DNA from: Burkholderiaceae bacterium
GTDB taxonomy: Bacteria; Pseudomonadota; Gammaproteobacteria; Burkholderiales; Burkholderiaceae_D
DNA length: 10,349 bases
NCBI GenBank assembly: GCA_019752915.1
Contig: JAIELO010000049.1
Span: forward strand, 1-10,349
Direction of reading: 5' to 3'
This document shows positions 6,702 through 10,349 of this stretch, piece by piece. Under the pieces are notes generated by a model, which saw only the letters and a list, made by a program, of their open reading frames with translations, had not been told where the DNA came from and did not search any database. The translations under genes and the position numbers were made by a program. The stretch's first letter is position 1. Each line of letters starts with the position of its first letter.

Positions 6702-7994
6702 TCATGGATACAGGCCGCGCACTTCGCGCGCCTGCAGCACGCGGGTGCAAGCCAGAATGAAGGTGGCGGTGCGCAGGGTGACTTTCTTCTCCTGTGCTAC
6801 CGACCATACTGCATTGAAGGCTTCCTGCATGATGCGGGTCAGACGGGCATTGATCTCGTCTTCGCTCCAGAAGAAGCTGGAGAAGTCCTGTACCCACTCG
6901 AAGTAGGAAACGGTCACGCCACCGGCATTGGCCAGCACGTCCGGCACGATCAGCACATCCTTGTCGGTCAGGATGTCGTCGGCTTCAGGAGTGGTCGGAC
7001 CGTTGGCGCCTTCCAGAATAATTTTGGTGCGGATCTTCGGTGCATTGGCAGCGGTAATCTGCTGTTCCAGCGCGGCCGGAATCAGAATGTCGGATTCGAT
7101 GCCCCAGAAGGCGTCGCGATCGAGGAAAGCTTCAGCGCCGGGGAAGCCGCTGACGCTACCGCATTCGGCGACGTGCTGGTGCAGACGTGGAATGTCCAGA
7201 CCACCTTGGTGTACCACGGTGCCGGTGTGATCCTGCACGGCGATGACTTTCGAGCCGGCTTCGGCGAACATGGTCGCGGCGACACCGCCGACGTTACCAA
7301 AGCCCTGTACTGCAACGCGGGCACCTTCGATGGCGACACCGCGCTTGGCAGCGGCTTCGCGACCGACCACGAACACACCGCGACCGGTAGCTTCGCGGCG
7401 GCCCAGCGAGCCACCCAGCGAGATTGGTTTGCCGGTCACGACGCCGGTCGACAGATTGCCTTCGATCATGGCGTAGGAGTCCATCATCCATGCCATCACC
7501 TGTTCGTTGGTGTTGACGTCCGGTGCCGGAATATCCTTGTTTGGTCCGATGATCAGGGCGATTTCGCTGGTGTAGCGGCGGGTCAGACGCTGCAGTTCAC
7601 CACGCGACAGGGTTTTCGGGTCAACCCGGATACCGCCTTTAGCGCCGCCGTATGGCACGTTCACGGCGGCGTTTTTGACTGTCATCCATGCCGACAACGC
7701 CATGACTTCGGAGAGCGTGACATCCTGATGGAAACGCACGCCGCCTTTGCCCGGACCGCGCGACATATTGTGCTGTACGCGATAGCCTTCGTAGTGGGCG
7801 ATGCTGCCGTCGTCGCGTTCGATCGGAACGTCAACGGTCAGAATACGCTTCGGGCGTTTCAGGGTTTCTACCCAGCGCGACAGACTGCCGAGGTGCGGCG
7901 TGACGCGATCGATCTGCTGCAGGTAGACGCCCCACGGTCCCAGATCTTCTGGATTCAGGTAGGAAGGCAGTGCGTGTGCTGGTACGTTAGTCAT
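6702..7994 (-). CDS. gdhA: Glutamate dehydrogenase (Glu/Leu/Phe/Val dehydrogenase family)
   Basis: Interconverts glutamate and 2-oxoglutarate plus ammonia with NAD(P), linking nitrogen assimilation to the citric acid cycle. The 430-residue length is standard for the hexameric small form. Substrate-side residues are Lys83 in GPGKGGVRF, Lys107 in MTVKNA and the catalytic Lys119 in [10 protein letters not shown]; Asp159 is in [10 protein letters not shown]. The dinucleotide fold has GFGNVGG with G231, G233 and G236, and GRGV at 204-207. [14 protein letters not shown] near the C-terminus matches glutamate rather than leucine or phenylalanine dehydrogenases, though family members can be hard to separate. 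GGAG at 8006-8003, 8 nt upstream, supports the ATG at 7994. It lies downstream of the LysR gene on the same strand with its own predicted promoter and a LysR-type box, and ends at a clear terminator. Coenzyme preference is not evident. Confidence 0.93.
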   Translation of the reverse strand: MTNVPAHALPSYLNPEDLGPWGVYLQQIDRVTPHLGSLSRWVETLKRPKRILTVDVPIERDDGSIAHYEGYRVQHNMSRGPGKGGVRFHQDVTLSEVMALSAWMTVKNAAVNVPYGGAKGGIRVDPKTLSRGELQRLTRRYTSEIALIIGPNKDIPAPDVNTNEQVMAWMMDSYAMIEGNLSTGVVTGKPISLGGSLGRREATGRGVFVVGREAAAKRGVAIEGARVAVQGFGNVGGVAATMFAEAGSKVIAVQDHTGTVVHQGGLDIPRLHQHVAECGSVSGFPGAEAFLDRDAFWGIESDILIPAALEQQITAANAPKIRTKIILEGANGPTTPEADDILTDKDVLIVPDVLANAGGVTVSYFEWVQDFSSFFWSEDEINARLTRIMQEAFNAVWSVAQEKKVTLRTATFILACTRVLQAREVRGLYP

Positions 7995-8055
7995 GCTCAG
8001 GTCTCCGATAGATTCGAGGCTAAATTGCGCTTGTGGCGCGCTTCAAGTGGGCCGA

Positions 8056-8086
8056 ATCATAAAACCTGAGACTGCGGGGCTGCCAA
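8056..8086 (-). promoter_or_regulatory. Predicted gdhA promoter
   Basis: On the minus strand TTGGCA (8086-8081) and TATGAT (8061-8056) are separated by 19 bp, longer than the optimal 17. That spacing suggests a promoter needing activation. Predicted initiation is near 8049, giving a leader of about 54 nt before the gdhA ATG. Confidence 0.45.
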
Positions 8087-8101
8087 TGCTGTATGCGCAT
8101 C

Positions 8102-8126
8102 TAACTATGCAAAAAATGCATAGTTA
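8102..8126. promoter_or_regulatory. LysR-type operator (T-N11-A inverted repeat) upstream of gdhA
   Basis: TAACTATGCA at 8102-8111 and TGCATAGTTA at 8117-8126 form a perfect 10-bp inverted repeat around AAAAA. Within it T8108-N11-A8120 with TGCA half-sites fits the LysR-type consensus. Its centre, 8114, lies 65 bp upstream of the initiation point predicted from the gdhA -10, the classic recognition-site position for LysR activators. The adjacent LysR-family gene ends 23 bp away at 8149. A hairpin terminator for that gene is unlikely because no T-run follows the stem. Confidence 0.7.
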
Positions 8127-8148
8127 TGAAATTCCGGTATTTATAGCA

Positions 8149-9111
8149 CTAGCGTTCGGAAACTGCCACGCGACGTTTGCGGGCACTGTTTTTCTGCTGC
8201 TGTTCGAGGAAATTCCACAGCTGTTCGACGATGACTTTGCCGCGCCGGGTGCTTGACGGACGCTCGCGGTAGAGGCGGATCTCCATCTCGATTTCCCACT
8301 GCGCGTTGCCTTCATCGGCACGTGCCAGCTGCTTCTGTTTGAGTTCGCGGGTGACCGCCGATTCCGGCAGAAAGGCGATGCCGCGTCCCTCCAGTGCCAT
8401 CATTTTCAGGCCCTCCGCCATATCGGTTTCGTACTGTCGATCCAGATGCAGCGGGGTGCGCGCGTCGCCCAGAATCAGCTCTACCATGCGTCCCAGATAG
8501 GCATTGTTAGTGTAGGAGAGGAAGGGCAGCGGTTCTTTTTTGGTGCCGGGTAAGGTGAATTCCGGTACCTTGTTTTTATCGCAGCGGGCATAGGCGCGCA
8601 GCGATTCGCGCCCCAGTACCAGCATGTCGTAGCGGCCCGGATCCAGCTGCACCGGCTGGCGCGGATGGTGGTAGCACAGCAGCAGATCGCAACCACCTTC
8701 GACCAGCTGCATCACCGCATCGTGCACATTGAGCGCCATCAGACGGCTGCTAATCGGCGCGAAATCCTGCTCCAGTGCGGTCAGCCATTTCGGTATGAAG
8801 GTGAGCGACAAAGTATGCGGCACCGCCAGATCGATACTGGTCTGCGCGGCGGCGCGCTTGGAGCGCAGCATATCCCGCGCGCCGTTAATCTGTGCCAGCA
8901 TTTCCAGCGCCTGTTCGTAGAACACTACCCCGGCCGGGGTCAGGCTGGTGGGGTAGGAGGTGCGGTCGATCAGGTCGGTGCCCAGCCAGTTTTCCAGCGA
9001 CTGGATGCGGCGCGAAAATGCCGGTTGCGTGACGTGGCGCAGCGCTGCCGAACGACTGAAGTTATTGGTCTCGACCAGTGAAATAAAATCTTCCAGCCAC
9101 TTGGTTTCCAT
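8149..9111 (-). CDS. LysR-family transcriptional regulator, HypT (YjiE)-like
   Basis: A 320-residue LysR regulator: winged helix-turn-helix at about residues 4-62 (METKWLEDF start, SRSAALRHVTQPAFSRRI recognition region), linker helix to about 90, and a periplasmic-binding-protein-type effector domain from about 92 to 300. The start ETKWL-DF, NFS-AA, QPAFSRRI and, in the effector domain, PHTLSL, YLGRMVEL and LEGRGIAFLPE closely track E. coli HypT, which senses hypochlorite by methionine oxidation. Orthology and the inducing signal are inferred, not shown. The C-terminus has an extra basic tail (KNSARKRR). Its ribosome site AAAGGA overlaps the stop codon of the upstream MFS gene and the two are 9 bp apart, so they are co-transcribed. 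It probably acts at the inverted repeat at 8102-8126 to control gdhA and may also control its own operon. Confidence 0.9.
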   Translation of the reverse strand: METKWLEDFISLVETNNFSRSAALRHVTQPAFSRRIQSLENWLGTDLIDRTSYPTSLTPAGVVFYEQALEMLAQINGARDMLRSKRAAAQTSIDLAVPHTLSLTFIPKWLTALEQDFAPISSRLMALNVHDAVMQLVEGGCDLLLCYHHPRQPVQLDPGRYDMLVLGRESLRAYARCDKNKVPEFTLPGTKKEPLPFLSYTNNAYLGRMVELILGDARTPLHLDRQYETDMAEGLKMMALEGRGIAFLPESAVTRELKQKQLARADEGNAQWEIEMEIRLYRERPSSTRRGKVIVEQLWNFLEQQQKNSARKRRVAVSER

Positions 9112-9120
9112 GCCGTTCCT

Positions 9121-10349
9121 TTACTGCGCTGTGCTTGTGATGTTGGTCGTGTTTGCGGTGATGCGGCGGATCGGCGTGAGCAGATACGCCAGTACGGCAA
9201 AGATGATCAGTATGATGCCACCACCGACGAACAATTGCGACAGGCTGATCAGCGTCAGCAGCCAGCCCGTCGCCGCCGCAGACACCGGCGCCAACCCCAT
9301 GAAGATGAACATGAAGATACTCATGGCGCGCCCCATCATCTGCGGCGCCACGCGTTGCTGGATCCACGTGAAGACGTTGATCTGCACATAGCCACTGAGT
9401 ACGCCGAGCGTGAGCAGCAGCGCGCACGCCAGCCATGCGGTATCGGCTGCGCCGAGTCCCAGTACCAGCACGCCAGCCAGTCCATCCATTAACAGAATCA
9501 TGGTGCCGAAACTGGTGGCACGCAGACGCGCGCCGATGAACGCGGCGCCCGCCATGCCGAGCAGCGTGCCGGCGCCGTTCGCGGCCAGCAGGATGCCGAA
9601 GGCGCTGGCGCCATGCAGTACGCGGTTTGCCAGTACCGGCAGGGCGACCTGCATTGCGCCGCCGATGAACAGGGACACGGTGCCCCAGTAGATAAAGCAT
9701 AGCCGCAGCGGTACGTCGCGCCACACCATCAGCAAGCCGTCACCGATGGAGCGCCACACGGATGTGGTGCTGTGTTGCGCTGCCGCTGCCTGCAGATTGC
9801 GTACCCGGCTCAGGGTCCATGCGGAGAGCAGAAAACTCAGGCTATCGAGCGCAAATGCGCAGGCCAGACCGGGCGCATCACCCATCAGTGCAGTGCCGGT
9901 TTGCGCGCTCGCGGCACTCTCCGGTGCGGACCAGGCCAGCAGCACGGCCGCCAGCATCGGGCCGAGTAGCATGGAGAGCTGTCGTAAGCCCATCAGCATG
10001 CCATTGGCGGCCTGCAGCGCTTCAGCCGGAATGGCTTGCGGCATGATGGCGGTAGCGGACGGCACGCCGAAGGCCTGTGCCAGCCCGATGCCGAAGGCCA
10101 GCGCGTAGATCAGCATCAGCGTGATATGCGGCGTCAGCACCAGTTGCAGCTTGAATTGTCCCAGCAGTGACAAGGTGAGCGCTTCCGGCTGGCGCAGTAC
10201 CAGCATGGCCAGCAGCGCAAGCAGGATGGCGTTGGCAAATTTACTCAGCATCAGCACCCGTTTGGGCGAGTAGCGATCCACCACGGCGCCACCGATCAGG
10301 ATAAAGGCGGCGCGCGGAATGCTCATCAGGGCAATCACCAGCCCCAGCG
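9121..10349 (-). CDS. MFS transporter, 5' end beyond the window
   Basis: A major facilitator protein open to the right edge; about 409 residues are visible. The first in-frame GTG at 10338 is unlikely to be the true start because the frame continues upstream as LGL directly into a hydrophobic helix and TM1 is missing. Motif A, GGAVVDRYSPKR, sits in the TM2-TM3 loop. Eleven hydrophobic segments (TM2-TM12) can be followed, with a long central cytoplasmic loop between TM6 and TM7 (about RVRNLQAAAAQHSTTS to VWRDVPLR). The look is that of the drug/siderophore exporter-like group that includes EntS, but the substrate is unknown. It is the first visible gene of an operon with the LysR regulator, 9 bp apart, suggesting that the regulator's signal may be a transported compound. 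Confidence 0.9.
   Translation of the reverse strand, partial: LGLVIALMSIPRAAFILIGGAVVDRYSPKRVLMLSKFANAILLALLAMLVLRQPEALTLSLLGQFKLQLVLTPHITLMLIYALAFGIGLAQAFGVPSATAIMPQAIPAEALQAANGMLMGLRQLSMLLGPMLAAVLLAWSAPESAASAQTGTALMGDAPGLACAFALDSLSFLLSAWTLSRVRNLQAAAAQHSTTSVWRSIGDGLLMVWRDVPLRLCFIYWGTVSLFIGGAMQVALPVLANRVLHGASAFGILLAANGAGTLLGMAGAAFIGARLRATSFGTMILLMDGLAGVLVLGLGAADTAWLACALLLTLGVLSGYVQINVFTWIQQRVAPQMMGRAMSIFMFIFMGLAPVSAAATGWLLTLISLSQLFVGGGIILIIFAVLAYLLTPIRRITANTTNITSTAQ

Noticed and set aside
7173..8069. 298-codon plus-strand open frame opposite glutamate dehydrogenase
   Set aside because: Shadow of gdhA; it would also run through the gdhA promoter region and has no family resemblance.
8102..8126. 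Inverted repeat as an intrinsic terminator of the LysR gene
   Set aside because: The A/T tract is in the loop, no T-run follows the stem on the minus strand, and the T-N11-A pattern and position fit an operator better.

Overview
The window looks like the chromosome of a GC-rich Burkholderiales betaproteobacterium, possibly Oxalobacteraceae. The basis is codon and GC style, the protein families, and a lipoprotein with the Cys-polyGly signal terminus common in that group. The genus assignment is an inference. No mobile element, CRISPR array, rRNA or tRNA gene was found.

Layout. (1) 1-1040, minus: selenide,water dikinase (selD / senC type), nearly complete, running off the left edge. (2) 1041-1184: divergent control region holding an inverted repeat and a strong sigma-70-like promoter whose predicted start falls on the ATG of the next gene. 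(3) 1185-2387, plus: EgtB/SenA-type non-haem iron enzyme, most likely the selenoneine synthase SenA. (4) 2495-3790, plus: exported amidohydrolase with a complete metal site. (5) 3927-5312, plus: lipoprotein of unknown function. (6) 5313-5378: convergent spacer with three GCTAGC copies in 36 bp. (7) 5379-6611, minus: short malic enzyme without the phosphotransacetylase-like domain. (8) 6644-6679: clear intrinsic terminator for the gene to its right. (9) 6702-7994, minus: glutamate dehydrogenase. (10) 8102-8126: 10-bp inverted repeat with an A5 spacer, a textbook LysR-type box centred near -65 of the predicted glutamate dehydrogenase promoter. (11) 8149-9111, minus: LysR regulator resembling the hypochlorite sensor HypT. 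(12) 9121-10349, minus: MFS transporter, first helix off the right edge, in an operon with the regulator.

Two functional blocks stand out. The left block is a candidate selenium-metabolite locus: selenophosphate made by SelD could feed a SenA-type enzyme in selenoneine synthesis. The third expected member, the selenosugar synthase SenB, is not in the window and should be sought to the left. The right block is MFS transporter - HypT-like regulator - glutamate dehydrogenase - malic enzyme, all on the minus strand. It suggests control of glutamate and reducing-equivalent metabolism by a possibly redox-responsive regulator. Selenoneine as an antioxidant, a HypT-like regulator and NADPH-producing malic enzyme would make a redox theme, but that link is conjecture.
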